45,852 bases of DNA from Longimicrobiales bacterium. Its GTDB lineage: Bacteria; Gemmatimonadota; Gemmatimonadetes; Longimicrobiales; Gaopeijiaceae. Shown piece by piece: positions 1 to 8,618 of the stretch; the first letter of the stretch is position 1; each line of letters starts with the position of its first letter. Made by a program: the position numbers and the translations under genes. The stretch covers positions 1-45,852 of the forward strand of contig JANQDZ010000097.1 of the NCBI GenBank assembly GCA_028278645.1, written 5' to 3'. Under the pieces are notes generated by a model. It ran no database searches, was not told the DNA's origin, and was given only the letters and a program-made list of their open reading frames with translations.

Positions 1-21
1 GCCTTCGAGGAGGCTTCACGC

Positions 22-99
22 AACGGCTCCTAGCTGTCCACGATACCGGGGGAAGCCCACAACGGCTCCTAGCTGTCCACGATACCGGGGGAAGCCCAC
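22..99. repeat. Perfect 39-bp tandem duplication
   Basis: Two identical 39-bp copies lie head to tail at 22-60 and 61-99. Each begins aacggctcctagctgtcc and ends with ggggaagcccac. The second copy abuts the 3' end of the HTH gene. There are only two copies and no spacers, so it is not a CRISPR. It could be a recent slippage or the edge of a larger array outside the window. Confidence 0.95.
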
Positions 100-342
100 T
101 CAACGAATGGAGTCTCCGGCAATCCCGGGGCGGTTCACAGCGAGGTATTGTGCGGTGCTCACACAGGTTTTTGAGTCCAACCATTTGCTGAGGTCCTCGG
201 GTCGGTAGCGAATACAGCGAACGGAGATCCTGACAAACGCCGGTCCATCCCCATCAGTCCGCCATTTCCTGAGAGTCCGAGGGGAAACGTCCAAGAACTT
301 CGCCGCCATCGTTTCAGACAGCAGCGGGTGTACGTCCTGCAT
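100..342 (-). CDS. Excisionase/AlpA-like helix-turn-helix protein
   Basis: This 80-residue protein has one winged-HTH module of the MerR/excisionase (HTH_17) type across about residues 6-58. The pattern is LLSETMAAKFLDVSPRTLRK for the recognition helices, followed by the wing IRYRPEDLSKWLDS. Proteins of this family bind short DNA sites and serve as excisionases or regulators of integrative elements and prophages. The gene sits on the 3' side of a tRNA-Val, where such elements usually insert, but no integrase is visible in the window; it could lie to the left. No strong Shine-Dalgarno is seen before the ATG at 342. The role in excision is inferred from family and context; a plain transcriptional regulator is equally possible. 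Confidence 0.75.
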   Translation of the reverse strand: MQDVHPLLSETMAAKFLDVSPRTLRKWRTDGDGPAFVRISVRCIRYRPEDLSKWLDSKTCVSTAQYLAVNRPGIAGDSIR

Positions 343-683
343 TCAAGCCTGCATCGAGAAGTAGACATTCTTTGCCGCGCCTGATTCACCCTAGACTTCT
401 CCCCCTTTTCGTCCAACAGGGATTGGGTAGGCATCACGCGGAGCGGAAAGGCGCTCAGCGTCAGAAGTGTCCACATGCCAACAGGTTTACCTTCTGGTCG
501 GGCGAGAAACGGCGGGGTCGGGTAAACCGCTTTGTAACGGCGGAGCGGTGTCTCAGTGGGTCTTTGGGGAGGTGTTTTGGGGGTGGAAGTCCATGACCCG
601 GGTCATGCCCATAGACACAAGAAAGGCCGGTCCGGTGGGTAGTTGGGGGGTACTCCTCGAAACCGACCTTTCAAAAAACTCAG
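343..683. other. Non-coding stretch between HTH gene and tRNA-Val
   Basis: No credible gene is seen here. Reading frames that run into the tRNA are artefacts of the tRNA sequence. The only structure noticed is the 16-bp palindrome at 592-607. If an element is integrated at the tRNA 3' end, its attachment site would lie at about 684-700 and this stretch would be its first few hundred bases. Confidence 0.5.
592..607. promoter_or_regulatory. 16-bp perfect palindrome, possible operator
   Basis: The sequence catgacccgggtcatg equals its own reverse complement. It lies about 80 bases beyond the 3' end of the tRNA and 250 bases upstream of the HTH gene. A dimeric regulator such as the neighbouring HTH protein could bind it, but that is a guess. 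Confidence 0.35.
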
Positions 684-758
684 TGGGCGCTACTGGATTC
701 GAACCAGTGACCTCCTGCTTGTAAGGCAGGCGCTCTAAACCAACTGAGCTAAGCGCCC
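684..758 (-). tRNA. tRNA-Val (anticodon UAC)
   Basis: Read on the minus strand, this 75-base gene folds as a cloverleaf. The acceptor stem is GGGCGCU paired with AGCGCCC. The D-arm is GCUC...GAGC. The anticodon stem CCUGC/GCAGG encloses the loop CUUACAA, giving anticodon UAC. The T-arm is ACUGG-UUCGAAU-CCAGU, and the discriminator base is A. The CCA end is not encoded; ACT follows instead. UAC reads GUA and other valine codons. Its 3' end points left, toward the HTH gene, so it is a plausible integration site for an element in that direction. Confidence 0.95.
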
Positions 759-1354
759 CAACTGTCACAACTGCCTGTAAATCCTAAAGGTTTTCCGTCC
801 CACAGGGTAGCTCCCCCGTGGACCTGATTCTGCATCGTGTCCGTTCCTCGTGTCGCTTGAGGCTCAATCCCCTACGATCCGCCTCCTGGTTCGCAGAATC
901 TCCCGCTGGGCTTCTAGATCTGGTTTCCGGTCCAACTCCATCATTACCCGGTTTCCCCTTTTTCATCCTCCCAACTCCCACACACCCACCAGCGGGTTGT
1001 GTCCGAGATGTCAAGGCCGGTTGAAAATGTGACAGAAGTGGCAGGTGAAGATGCTACACTCGGCGGAGGTAACGAGCCTCAGTTCGTCGTAGCCTCCTTG
1101 GATCGTCTCCCTTTTCGTTTTCGGGGTGTGGGGTCGGGTTCGTCGTCGAAGACAACGACTCACTCGAAAGCCTATAGACGGCCCGGCGAAACGCCTGGCG
1201 TTCTGGTCACCAGCCTCTAGATTGTCGAATACGATCCCGATAGCTGATCGTACAAACTGTTTTCTGCCCATCGGGAAACAGGGTCAGCCCCCGGCTCAGC
1301 GCTATTCTTGCGGAGACGGTGCAGAAATGTTGATGCAAGGGGATGGGAAATTCC
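759..1354. other. Intergenic region without a recognised gene
   Basis: About 600 bases separate the tRNA from the J-domain gene. Short open frames exist on both strands, but none resembles a known family or has a convincing ribosome-binding site. It should hold the tRNA promoter (reading left) and the J-domain gene promoter (reading right); no sequence close to a sigma-70 consensus stood out. Confidence 0.5.
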
Positions 1355-1687
1355 ATGAACGAGGCTGAGGCCCGACAGCTGTTGGCTGTAAGAAAGACCG
1401 CCTCCCGGCAGGAACTGAAGACGGCCTACCGCAGGACGCAAAAGACCTGGCACCCTGACCTCTTTCAGCCGAACTCTCCGTCCCAGCTTGAGGCAATCAG
1501 CAAGACACAGCGCATCAACGAAGCTTATCGGTTGCTCCGCGGGGAAGACGGACGCCAATGGGACGGAGCTCTCGAACATCCTGTCACAGCCTACTATCAA
1601 CGATCAGCTCGAAACGAAGCCATCTTCATTTGGTGCGCCGTGGTCCTTTCTGTCGTTGTGGTGATCATCGTTGAGGTTTTCCGCTAG
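1355..1687 (+). CDS. J-domain protein with C-terminal membrane helix
   Basis: The 110-residue protein carries a DnaJ J-domain in residues 1-65. It has the helix pattern EARQLLAV...LKTAYRR, the diagnostic HPD triad at 33-35 (in TWHPDLF) and the following helix with KTQRINEAYRLL. A single hydrophobic helix at about 90-108 ends the protein, so it is probably a membrane-tethered co-chaperone that recruits and stimulates a DnaK-type Hsp70 at the membrane. The zinc-finger and client-binding domains of true DnaJ are absent. Of two possible ATGs, 1355 is preferred because an aaggggatggg stretch precedes it at useful spacing; 1343 adds four residues and has the purines directly against it. One of the few plus-strand genes in the window. 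Confidence 0.8.
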   Translation: MNEAEARQLLAVRKTASRQELKTAYRRTQKTWHPDLFQPNSPSQLEAISKTQRINEAYRLLRGEDGRQWDGALEHPVTAYYQRSARNEAIFIWCAVVLSVVVVIIVEVFR

Positions 1688-1736
1688 CAGGTTTCGGATT
1701 CAATGGGCTGTTCGGCACTAGGAGCTCCAAGGGTAG

Positions 1737-3052
1737 ATGATAAAGGGAATCCAGGTGGAAGCCGAAGCGGGCAAGGGACCGGACCAGGGTAGAACTACGA
1801 AAGCAACGGAGCACCGATTCAATATCCGGGCCAACCACTCCGTTCGGTGTCTGGCAGCGCTTTCAGTCCTTTTCGGGTGCTCACCGGACGACCAGGGGAC
1901 CCCCGAATCCAGATACATCGGCCACGGGCGCCCAGAGGTTGTTGAGATCCCGTTCCCAAGTCGGTCCCTGCCAAAGGTGGTGGTGGCCACAAAACCCTCC
2001 TTTGTGTTAGAGCATCGGGATGGACCAGAGTCCCCTCTTTTGCACGGCGTGGTGGGCGTGAGTATGGACGATGCTGGCGGTCTTGCGGTTCTGGCGAACG
2101 GAACACAGCCGGAACTCCTATTCTATGACCCCAAGGTCGCCTCGTGGCGTCGGCCGGCGGTGAGGGCGAGGGTCCTGGCGAGTTCCGTGAGGTAGACGCC
2201 CTAATCGGATACCGGGGGGATTCTTTGGCCGTGTGGGACCGGCGGCTTGGCCGAGTATCTATCTTTAGCGGGGATGGGCATCTCGGCCGCATAATCCGGT
2301 TCATTGAGCCGAATGAATGGGGATACGACAACCCAGTGAGCAGTACCCCCGACGGTGGATTCCTAACCATTCCTCTTGGTTATGGGCTCCAACAATTGAA
2401 CTTAAGGGACGGGTGGCACTGGGCTGCAGCTATCATAACCGACCAAAACGGAGAGGCGCGGGATACGGTTGGGGAACTTCCGCTCTGGAGGCTGGAGTTT
2501 GATGAGAGGGGGTTCTGGCCGCCCGTCCACCTCCACGGACCTGGCAGGTTCTTCTCGGCCTCGAATGGGTTCGGTTGGTGTCGGACCCATGAAGGTCAGC
2601 TCTGGTTCTTGGGCTTCGAAGGCACTATTAGCCGGGTCCTCTCCTTCACTGGTGAAAGGGTTCCCCTCACCAAGGCCTCCCTAACCAAGTACCTGGACGG
2701 ACTTCAAAGGACGGGATTGGATCCCGACTCGGTGGAGTTGTTAAGGCATGTCTACGGCGAGGGTGCTTTGGCTGACGAGTTCCCCCTCTTAAGAAGTGTG
2801 TTCGAAGACCCGGATGGAATGTTGTGGATTCAAAGGTTTGACCCGGATCCATCATCACCGCAGAACCTGATCCTCCTTGACCCGAACTCGGGATGGATCG
2901 GTGAGGCCGATCTCCCGCCTGGCGGTTCTATTCTGGAAGTAGGGCGTCGGACGATGGCCATCCATTGGACGAACGAATGGGGCTACTCCAGAGTTCAAGT
3001 CCATCAACTCGAACGACCCGAAGCCACGCAGGAGCACGAACCGGATCGTTGA
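1737..3052 (+). pseudogene. Six-bladed beta-propeller lipoprotein, broken by one missing G
   Basis: Two overlapping frames together make one protein of about 438 residues. The first frame gives a hydrophobic segment ending in a lipobox LFGC (Cys48) and the first blade, up to YDPK at 2133. The second frame resumes with VASAGGEGEGPGEF and runs to 3052. Adding one G in the aagg at 2133-2136 restores YDPKGRLVASAGGEGEGPGEF-type reading exactly, matching the blade motif GEGPGEF seen in the two intact paralogues at 5709 and 7415. These proteins are NHL-like propellers anchored to a membrane by lipid; their ligands are mostly unknown. The long N-terminus before the lipobox suggests the true start may be later. 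The defect may be a real frameshift or a base-call error. Confidence 0.85.
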
Positions 3053-3638
3053 AAAAGCCTTCAGAGCGTGGGCGATGGCTTCCAGCGTCAGGTCCAGAGG
3101 CAGACCTCCTAACCGGGAGAGTCGCTCTCCGAAGTCGGGGGGGTGATCAGCTGGGCCGCAGCCGTTGAAACGGGGGCGTTTGAAGATCTGTGTGAGTTGG
3201 AAAAGGGATTCAGAGACATCCTAGTCATGCCGGGTCCACCGGAACCCAGGCGAACCACCCACCCTATGGCCGATCAGCGCTGACCCGAAACGTCTCGCGA
3301 GCTGCCGAAAGCGCTCCCCGGCGCATGCCCAACAGGCGCGAGCGGAAGGCAAACCGCGGCAGGCCGTCTGTTAGCTGAATCCGGTTCAGCTGGGGCTCGG
3401 ATCTACACCCGGCGGGAAATCCCTCGTGAACCTCCAAACCCTGATGCGGACCAAACCTGTCTCGTCTTCGTAAAAGGTGAAAAACTCGCCAGGACTCGGG
3501 TACGCTTTGGACCGGATCTTCGTGACCCGCACCAACGTTTCAGCCTCATCCATGGCTTCGCAATCGCGAGTTCAACCACGCCTGGGGCCTGGCAAAGCTA
3601 AACACACCAAACCACCGGAGGTGCTGGGTCGTCACGGC
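3053..3638. other. Degenerate intergenic stretch
   Basis: No intact gene is recognised. A minus-strand frame at about 3060-3180 reads as plausible protein (containing DFGERLSRLGGLPLDLTLE) but has no proper start or recognised family. A small open frame at 3386-3553 is listed separately. The stretch may hold remains of genes displaced by the neighbouring IS256 relic. Confidence 0.4.
3386..3553 (-). CDS. Possible small protein, unrecognised
   Basis: An ATG at 3553 opens a 55-codon frame ending in TGA at 3386. Its composition looks protein-like, with alternating hydrophobic and charged residues such as GEFFTFYEDETGLVRIRVW. No family is recognised, and no strong ribosome-binding site precedes it. 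It may be the surviving end of a larger gene cut by the adjacent transposase relic, or a chance frame. Confidence 0.25.
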   Translation of the reverse strand: MDEAETLVRVTKIRSKAYPSPGEFFTFYEDETGLVRIRVWRFTRDFPPGVDPSPS

Positions 3639-4090
3639 GCACTCAAGAACCGAGGGGTGCAAAACATCCTGATCACCGCCGAGAACGACCTGAAAGGCCT
3701 TCCTGACGCCATCCAGGCGGTCTTCCCCAACACGTGTATCGTGCATCTGATCCGGAGCTCGCTGCCCTACCTGTCCCGGAGGGAACGAAGAGTCCTGGCC
3801 CGGGACATGAGGCCTTCGGTGCCCATTGGGCCAAACATTTCCCCAATAATCAGCTGGGTGGGGAGGCTCAGTGGACGATCCTGACGCCGTTCTTTGACTT
3901 TCCCCGAGAGATCCGGAAGGAAATCTACATGGAGAATGTTGTAGAATCGATCAATGCCCAGCTCAGGAAGGTGACCAAGCACCGAGGGAACTTCCCTACC
4001 CCCGACGCCGTGAGGACAGTGTTGTACCTGGCCATGACGAAAGCCAGTGAGGCGTGGACCCGGCCCATCCCCAATTCGGCCGCCCCCACA
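3639..4090 (+). mobile_element. IS256-family (Mutator-type) transposase relic
   Basis: Two frames together resemble the C-terminal half of an IS256 transposase. The first, to about 3810, reads LKNRGVQNILITAENDLKGLPDAI and then CIVHLIRSSLPYLS, the region around the second catalytic Asp (normally DGLKGF). The second frame continues with FFDFPREIRKEIYMENVVESIN and LRKVTKHRGNFPT, the region of the catalytic Glu (normally TTNAIESLN). The N-terminal third with the first Asp is missing, there is a frameshift near 3810, and the VQL usually before CIVH is lost. No terminal inverted repeats were found. It cannot encode an active transposase. Confidence 0.8.
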
Positions 4091-4224
4091 ACCCTCTTTC
4101 CACCGTTTTCCAGGGAGGGTTATCCGCTTGACGACGAGGTCAGTGACACAGAGAAGCGTACAGACTCGTTAGTTCTTCATCCTGGGCCAGCCTCTTCCGA
4201 CCCTTGGTGCTCCACTCCACCCAC

Positions 4225-5025
4225 TCAGCCTCCGGCCTTCTTAGACCGCCGCTGGCTCCAAGTAGTCCAGATCATGACCAAGCCGCAAATCCTTGCTTGG
4301 TTTAAGGCCAACTCCTGAGGTATCTCCGCATGCCCGCGAAAAACCTCCACAGCGATAATGTCGGCGAAGTCCACGTGCTCTTCCAAAGTCAGCCCGGCTG
4401 CAGGCATGTCGTCTACGTAGATATCCGGTTCGCAGGTTTCGCCCGAGACTCTCATGCTGATTTGGGATCCGTTCCATGCCCGGTGGATATCCACGAAGGG
4501 AGCTCTTCCGATCACCTCCGCCACTGAGATGGGCGGCCGCCTTTTCAGGTACGCCGGGGACATGAAGAAGCCGTGCTTCTTCTCCATGCGTCTGAAAAAA
4601 CCCCGCCGCTCCAGCTCGGTTCGGATTTGTTCAGCTGTAACTAGGAGGGGCTCCAAAGACAATGGATCCGGGCGAAGGTAAACATCGGCGGTCACCTCTC
4701 TTCCCTCAACCAGCGTGACCGGCACCGGGAAGCCATGGTAGCCCAGTCCTCTGGCCCTTATTGAAAAAGGACCCGGATGAGGGCCGACCATTTGGAAACC
4801 TCCAACAGAGTCAGAGAGGGTCCTCGCCACAGCTACGCCCAAGCTATCGAGCAACGTGATAGAGCCATTGACGACCGGCAGCTCGCTTTCACTATCCAAA
4901 AGACGCCCGCTTACTATTTGAGCCCTCGCGAAAGACGGAAAACAGGCAATCGCCGTACAGAGCAGGATTGCGGTGGCAGGAGCAGCAGACGACGTGGAAT
5001 CCGGACGATTCGCCCGAGGTTTCAT
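4225..5025 (-). CDS. Carboxypeptidase-regulatory/TonB-plug domain protein
   Basis: The 266-residue product starts with a Sec signal peptide, probably cut after ARA at residue 35. A carboxypeptidase-regulatory-like (beta-sandwich) domain follows at about 37-125, starting IVSGRLLDSESELPVVNGS. A region like a TonB-receptor plug then spans about 165-255, with SVAEVIGRAPFVDI, a central IYVDDMPA and the closing CGLVMIWT. There is no beta-barrel, so it is not a transporter by itself. Short proteins of this shape are common in bacteria with many SusC-like receptors and may act in the periplasm or at the outer membrane. The gene converges with the IS256 relic on the other strand. Confidence 0.75.
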   Translation of the reverse strand: MKPRANRPDSTSSAAPATAILLCTAIACFPSFARAQIVSGRLLDSESELPVVNGSITLLDSLGVAVARTLSDSVGGFQMVGPHPGPFSIRARGLGYHGFPVPVTLVEGREVTADVYLRPDPLSLEPLLVTAEQIRTELERRGFFRRMEKKHGFFMSPAYLKRRPPISVAEVIGRAPFVDIHRAWNGSQISMRVSGETCEPDIYVDDMPAAGLTLEEHVDFADIIAVEVFRGHAEIPQELALNQARICGLVMIWTTWSQRRSKKAGG

Positions 5026-5243
5026 GAGGGGACGCCCCGTGATTCATCACTTCGCCAGAGCGATTTCCAAGACACAGCAACACAACGGCGGACCCGAAAG
5101 CACCTCACCACCTCCAGAAGCGGTAGGTTCTCACGATTCGCTGAAGCACACCTTGCCCCGGCTGCGAACCCGGATCCGGATGAAGCGTGATCCCTCTCAC
5201 CGAAGCATACACCGCTATTTTTTAGCAACTCCACCCCTCTTTC

Positions 5244-5633
5244 TCAGAGCCGTTCCCCGACTTCCGAGGATGACTTGGCCAACAGCTCGGACCACCCGAG
5301 GAGATCGGAGAGCCCCCTGTGGCGCTGCTCTACCCGTTCTCCTAGGTATTGAAACCCCCCGTCATCGTCAAGCACACCCTCTCGAGTCACGAGGATGACC
5401 TGAGGAACTGCGGGAGGCCCGGCGAAAGCCTCAAAGAAATACTTCCGTGCGACCTCCTTTTGCCAATGCTTTCCGGTCGGCACCTCATGAAACTCACCAA
5501 AACGAGACAGGAATTCCCACCCCATAGCGGCCCGAGGCGTTATCGCGACGCCGGTTGGGGATAACCTCTCGCCTCCGAGTTCTGCGGAAGACTCGAAGTG
5601 GTGGTCTCCTCCCCGAAAACGAGTCCAGCTAGA
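5244..5633 (-). pseudogene. Fragment of a secreted protein, possibly thioredoxin-like; probably frameshifted
   Basis: The frame open from 5633 to 5244 reads as real protein, with FESSAELGGERLSPTGVAI and later FFEAFAGPPAVPQVILVTREGV, a pattern like the cis-Pro strand of redoxin/thioredoxin folds (VPQ followed by a beta strand). It lacks a good start: ATG occurs only at 5525, inside the conserved-looking part. Just upstream, another frame (5755-5540) has a hydrophobic, signal-like LLRLYVSLAGLVFG that would suit the N-terminus, so a frameshift around 5600 is likely. The family assignment is tentative; no CxxC motif is visible. Confidence 0.4.
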
Positions 5634-5708
5634 CTAACGTAAAGACGCAGGAGTTGGGACTTTCCGAGGGTCCTTCGAGGGGTCCAAGGTACCGTCATAT
5701 CCGCAAAC

Positions 5709-6911
5709 CTAATTCTTCCCTTTATTGATCTTGAGACGCGATAGAAAGGGTGCATCGAACTCGTCCTTTGAAACTACAAAAAGGTAGTCCAACTTGGCGT
5801 AAGCAGTCACCAACCGAGGTGGAATGAGTGGTACCGAGACTGGCATACGCACGCTGCCGAGAAAAACTCCATCCGCCCGAAAAACATCAACAACCGTACC
5901 CTCAGGCTCCCCGGCCACATCCACGAAGACGAAGAGATGGCCAGCGTTATCCGGCACGATCAGCTGGAGCAAGGGCCTCGTTTGGGGAAGCCCCTCAAGA
6001 TGCCCTGCCAGAAGGTCAGGCGCCCGAGACAGCTGCTCTCGGACATAATCCCTGTGAGACTCCTCTACGGGCGCGGCTTCCGAGGGCCTACTGAAAACCA
6101 GGGTCGTATCTCCCTCGAGGGTCCGGCGAAAAATGCGGTATTCCCTCGAATTCGCGAACCAGATGCTCCCTTTCTCATCCACCGCTCCAACCGGTGATGA
6201 ACCGAAATACATCAGCGGGGCCGTCCCGTTCGGCAGCATATCCCAATAGTGCTCGACCGGCGGAAGAGAATCTGTGCTCCGAAAACCAGGGGAATAAACA
6301 ATCGGGTGGTAAACGGCATGGGAAGAAAATCGGCCTTCCGGGAATTCCAGCCCCCAGTCCACATAGCTCCCGTCTTCGACCACAGTCCCCTTGAGACCAG
6401 ACCGGCCCCGGACCCTTCTCGGATGGCTCTCCACAAACGTGCCATCCGGCTCGAAGACCGAGTACCTGGAGGTGCCGTCATCGAGGACCCACAGTCGGTC
6501 GTCGAAGCCGATACTCAGGTCGGACGGAAACAGAAACTCACCTGGGCCCTCTCCTTTCGTTCCGAACGAATGGAGGAAGGATCCATCAGAGTCGAAGACC
6601 CGAACCTCCGTAGCGTGGGTGTCGAGGACATAGATTCTCCCTTTGGAATCCGACGCCACCGAACCGATGTAGCCAAACTGCTCGGCTTCTGGACCGTCAA
6701 CGGCTGAGGTCCCGATTCTAAGGTCCTCGGAAACCGTCCAAGCGGTGGACCCATCCCACAGCCCCCCCAGGCCGTTTTTAACCACCGTTCGTCCATCCGC
6801 CAGTGTGTCGATTGTTCCGTCCCAACCACTTGCGTGCTCTCGGGGCCCTTCGCACCCCGCCGGGATGAAACCCATCAACGCCACGGTGGCCAAGACCAGG
6901 TTCTTACCCAT
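5709..6911 (-). CDS. Six-bladed beta-propeller lipoprotein
   Basis: The protein has 400 residues from the ATG at 6911, chosen because it begins a compact signal peptide (MGKNLVLATVALMGFIPAGC) with lipobox IPAGC and Cys20, and has a gagggggacc purine run upstream. Longer starts to 7013 only add a basic, low-complexity extension. The body carries NHL-like blade repeats such as GYIGSVASDSKGRIYVLDT, VFDSDGSFLHSFG and the family hallmark GEGPGEF. Such proteins are lipid-anchored propellers, probably facing the periplasm; the ligand is unknown. It is a paralogue of the gene at 7415 and of the broken one at 1737. It is intact, unlike the two truncated genes beside it. Confidence 0.85.
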   Translation of the reverse strand: MGKNLVLATVALMGFIPAGCEGPREHASGWDGTIDTLADGRTVVKNGLGGLWDGSTAWTVSEDLRIGTSAVDGPEAEQFGYIGSVASDSKGRIYVLDTHATEVRVFDSDGSFLHSFGTKGEGPGEFLFPSDLSIGFDDRLWVLDDGTSRYSVFEPDGTFVESHPRRVRGRSGLKGTVVEDGSYVDWGLEFPEGRFSSHAVYHPIVYSPGFRSTDSLPPVEHYWDMLPNGTAPLMYFGSSPVGAVDEKGSIWFANSREYRIFRRTLEGDTTLVFSRPSEAAPVEESHRDYVREQLSRAPDLLAGHLEGLPQTRPLLQLIVPDNAGHLFVFVDVAGEPEGTVVDVFRADGVFLGSVRMPVSVPLIPPRLVTAYAKLDYLFVVSKDEFDAPFLSRLKINKGKN

Positions 6912-6993
6912 TGGTCCCCCTCGGCTGAAACCTGTCGCCCCAACGAAAAGCACGAGCCCATCCAGGGGTAAACTGGACCAGCAGTGGCCCGGT

Positions 6994-7359
6994 CTAGGCA
7001 CTCGTCTTCTCATCGGCCGTTTCCTTGCTATGAGGAGCCTCGCGGTCCGCCGCGTCGGCTAGTAGCGTTCCCTTGAAGATCTTCCCCACGGATGCTGTTT
7101 CGAACACCGTCTGCGAACCAACAGGGCGAGCGTCCGGACCAGCTCTTCCGTAACTGACAACCCGCGTTGAACCGTCGGCCTCTAGGACTCCGAATATGAC
7201 GCCGACAGCCTCCCCGTCCTCGACGAGATACTTGAGCATTGCGCGCAGGTTGTCGTCCGCCGGGAAATGCTGGCTGAGGGCCGGAGGAGGGGCCAAAAAG
7301 GCAAGACAGATCGGGAAGAGGGAGCCCAGGAGTCGCTTCGAGAGAGGTTTCACAGTCAT
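6994..7359 (-). pseudogene. Truncated beta-lactamase-family serine hydrolase
   Basis: About 120 residues remain of a class C beta-lactamase/penicillin-binding-like hydrolase. A signal peptide (LLGSLFPICLAFLAPPPALS) is followed by the first strands (GVIFGVLEADGSTRVVSYGR) and the nucleophile motif region VFETASVGKIFKGTLLAD, where SVGK fits the SxxK motif. The reading frame ends soon after. The YxN and HxG motifs and about two thirds of the fold are missing, so it cannot be catalytically competent. The ATG at 7359 is the likely original start; a TTG at 7392 gives a longer version. The deletion joins it to the upstream region of the propeller gene at 6911. Confidence 0.75.
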
Positions 7360-7414
7360 CTCCGTATGGTGGTCAAGAGAGTCACCAGACAAATCCTAAG
7401 CGTCGCCCCTCAGT

Positions 7415-8578
7415 TCACCCCCCAACGATGTTCCAGATTTCGATAGAGGTTCCCCAACTGCCTTCGGAGATTGAGAGGTATCGATCCTCGGTGACGAACG
7501 CGACGGGAAAAGACGACGTATCCCACGACCCCAGGTATCCTTGTTCAAGATTGAACAACTCCACTCGGCTCTCCTTTCCGGCCAGGCCGGTGGTTCGCGT
7601 CCAAATCCGATTCAGTGGGTCCACTGCGATTCTGTCAATGGGACTCACCCTTTCGACGAACCCAGCCGTTCGAAGCACCGCCTCTGAAGTCATGTTGCAG
7701 GACTCGATCAAGAAACTATGGGGTCCAGCTGCGACGAATGCCTCCGCCTCTCCCTCACTTATGCTGAGGGGAGGCATATCTCTTCTGAGACTCGCAACTA
7801 GCGAATCGCCCTCAAACACTTGGAGGCGGTAGTCGGGCCAGGACGCCGCCACCGTGTATCGAGCGTTCCCATTCCAGATGATCGATGGGGCAAGGACAAG
7901 GGGTATGGCCATGTTCCCGCACGGAGTATTCGCCGGGGTCCACGGCTGTTCCAGTGACATCAAATCCGAAAACCCCTCTCCCTCTGAAGTCCGCACCAGA
8001 CCCTCGACCACATTCCCCGTCTCTCCTCCTTGGTCCCCCCGAACATAGAGCTGCGCATCATCGGTCCGCTGGAAGCCTGGTCCCCAATAAGCCACTGGGA
8101 GGCGCTCCTGACCTATGAAGTGACCATCACGGTCCCAGGAGAGGAGAAGTGACCGGGAGGCGTCTACAACCCAAAGAGTGCCTTCGCTGTCCACATCGAT
8201 GGCCGTTGGCATTTCGTACTCCCCTGGTCCCTCTCCGGCACGGCCAATCTCCCCGATCCAAGCACCTTCATGGGTGAAGGCGAGCACCCTCGGGCCAAGC
8301 TCATCAAGGACATAAACGCGACCCCCACTGGGGTCTACCGCCACTCCATCCTCTTCTACCTTCCAACCTGAATCTGGGAGGGAGAGAGCCCCAACCTTCA
8401 CCGGGGTTGAGGCCAAATCGGTGACCGTATTACCCAGAGACCAAATGGCTACTCCAGCCGAATCCGTCACGATCGAATGGGTCTGCCCCGACTCAGCCGG
8501 TCCGCACCCGGTCACTACAAGGAGGATCGCAAAACGGACGAAGAACTTTGGGGAGAGAACCCCACAGCGTATCATCAT
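7415..8578 (-). CDS. Six-bladed beta-propeller lipoprotein
   Basis: The protein has 387 residues from the ATG at 8578, which is preceded by a strong aggaggag Shine-Dalgarno at good spacing; a second ATG at 8575 is possible. A signal peptide ends in the lipobox VTGC, with Cys25. The body has repeated propeller blades: GVAVDPSGGRVYVLDELGP, AFTHEGAWIGEIG, the hallmark GEGPGEYEMP and DVDSEGTLWVVDA. It is a paralogue of the genes at 5709 and 1737, with the same blade order but only modest identity by eye. A lipid-anchored envelope protein of unknown ligand is the safest call. The remains of a permease lie directly upstream. Confidence 0.85.
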   Translation of the reverse strand: MMIRCGVLSPKFFVRFAILLVVTGCGPAESGQTHSIVTDSAGVAIWSLGNTVTDLASTPVKVGALSLPDSGWKVEEDGVAVDPSGGRVYVLDELGPRVLAFTHEGAWIGEIGRAGEGPGEYEMPTAIDVDSEGTLWVVDASRSLLLSWDRDGHFIGQERLPVAYWGPGFQRTDDAQLYVRGDQGGETGNVVEGLVRTSEGEGFSDLMSLEQPWTPANTPCGNMAIPLVLAPSIIWNGNARYTVAASWPDYRLQVFEGDSLVASLRRDMPPLSISEGEAEAFVAAGPHSFLIESCNMTSEAVLRTAGFVERVSPIDRIAVDPLNRIWTRTTGLAGKESRVELFNLEQGYLGSWDTSSFPVAFVTEDRYLSISEGSWGTSIEIWNIVGG

Positions 8579-8618
8579 CTCACCTCCTCCTGTAATCCCG
8601 CATGGATCACCACGAGGC

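Noticed and set aside
22-99. Start of a CRISPR array
   Set aside because: The two 39-bp copies are directly adjacent with no spacer, and no third copy or cas gene is seen.
467-724. Plus-strand open frame ending GATGFEPVTSCL
   Set aside because: This ending is the well-known false translation of a tRNA T-arm and anticodon arm; the tRNA-Val explains it.
13-758. Second copy of the tRNA-Val 3' end as an attachment repeat inside the window
   Set aside because: I looked for another ggttcgaatccagtagcg-like stretch and found none in this window.
553-768. Minus-strand open frame with VGLERLPYKQEVTGSNPVAPT
   Set aside because: It is the sense-strand translation of the same tRNA gene, another common artefact.
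3639-4090. Intact IS256-type insertion sequence
   Set aside because: The N-terminal part with the first catalytic Asp is absent, the frame is broken, and no terminal inverted repeats were found.
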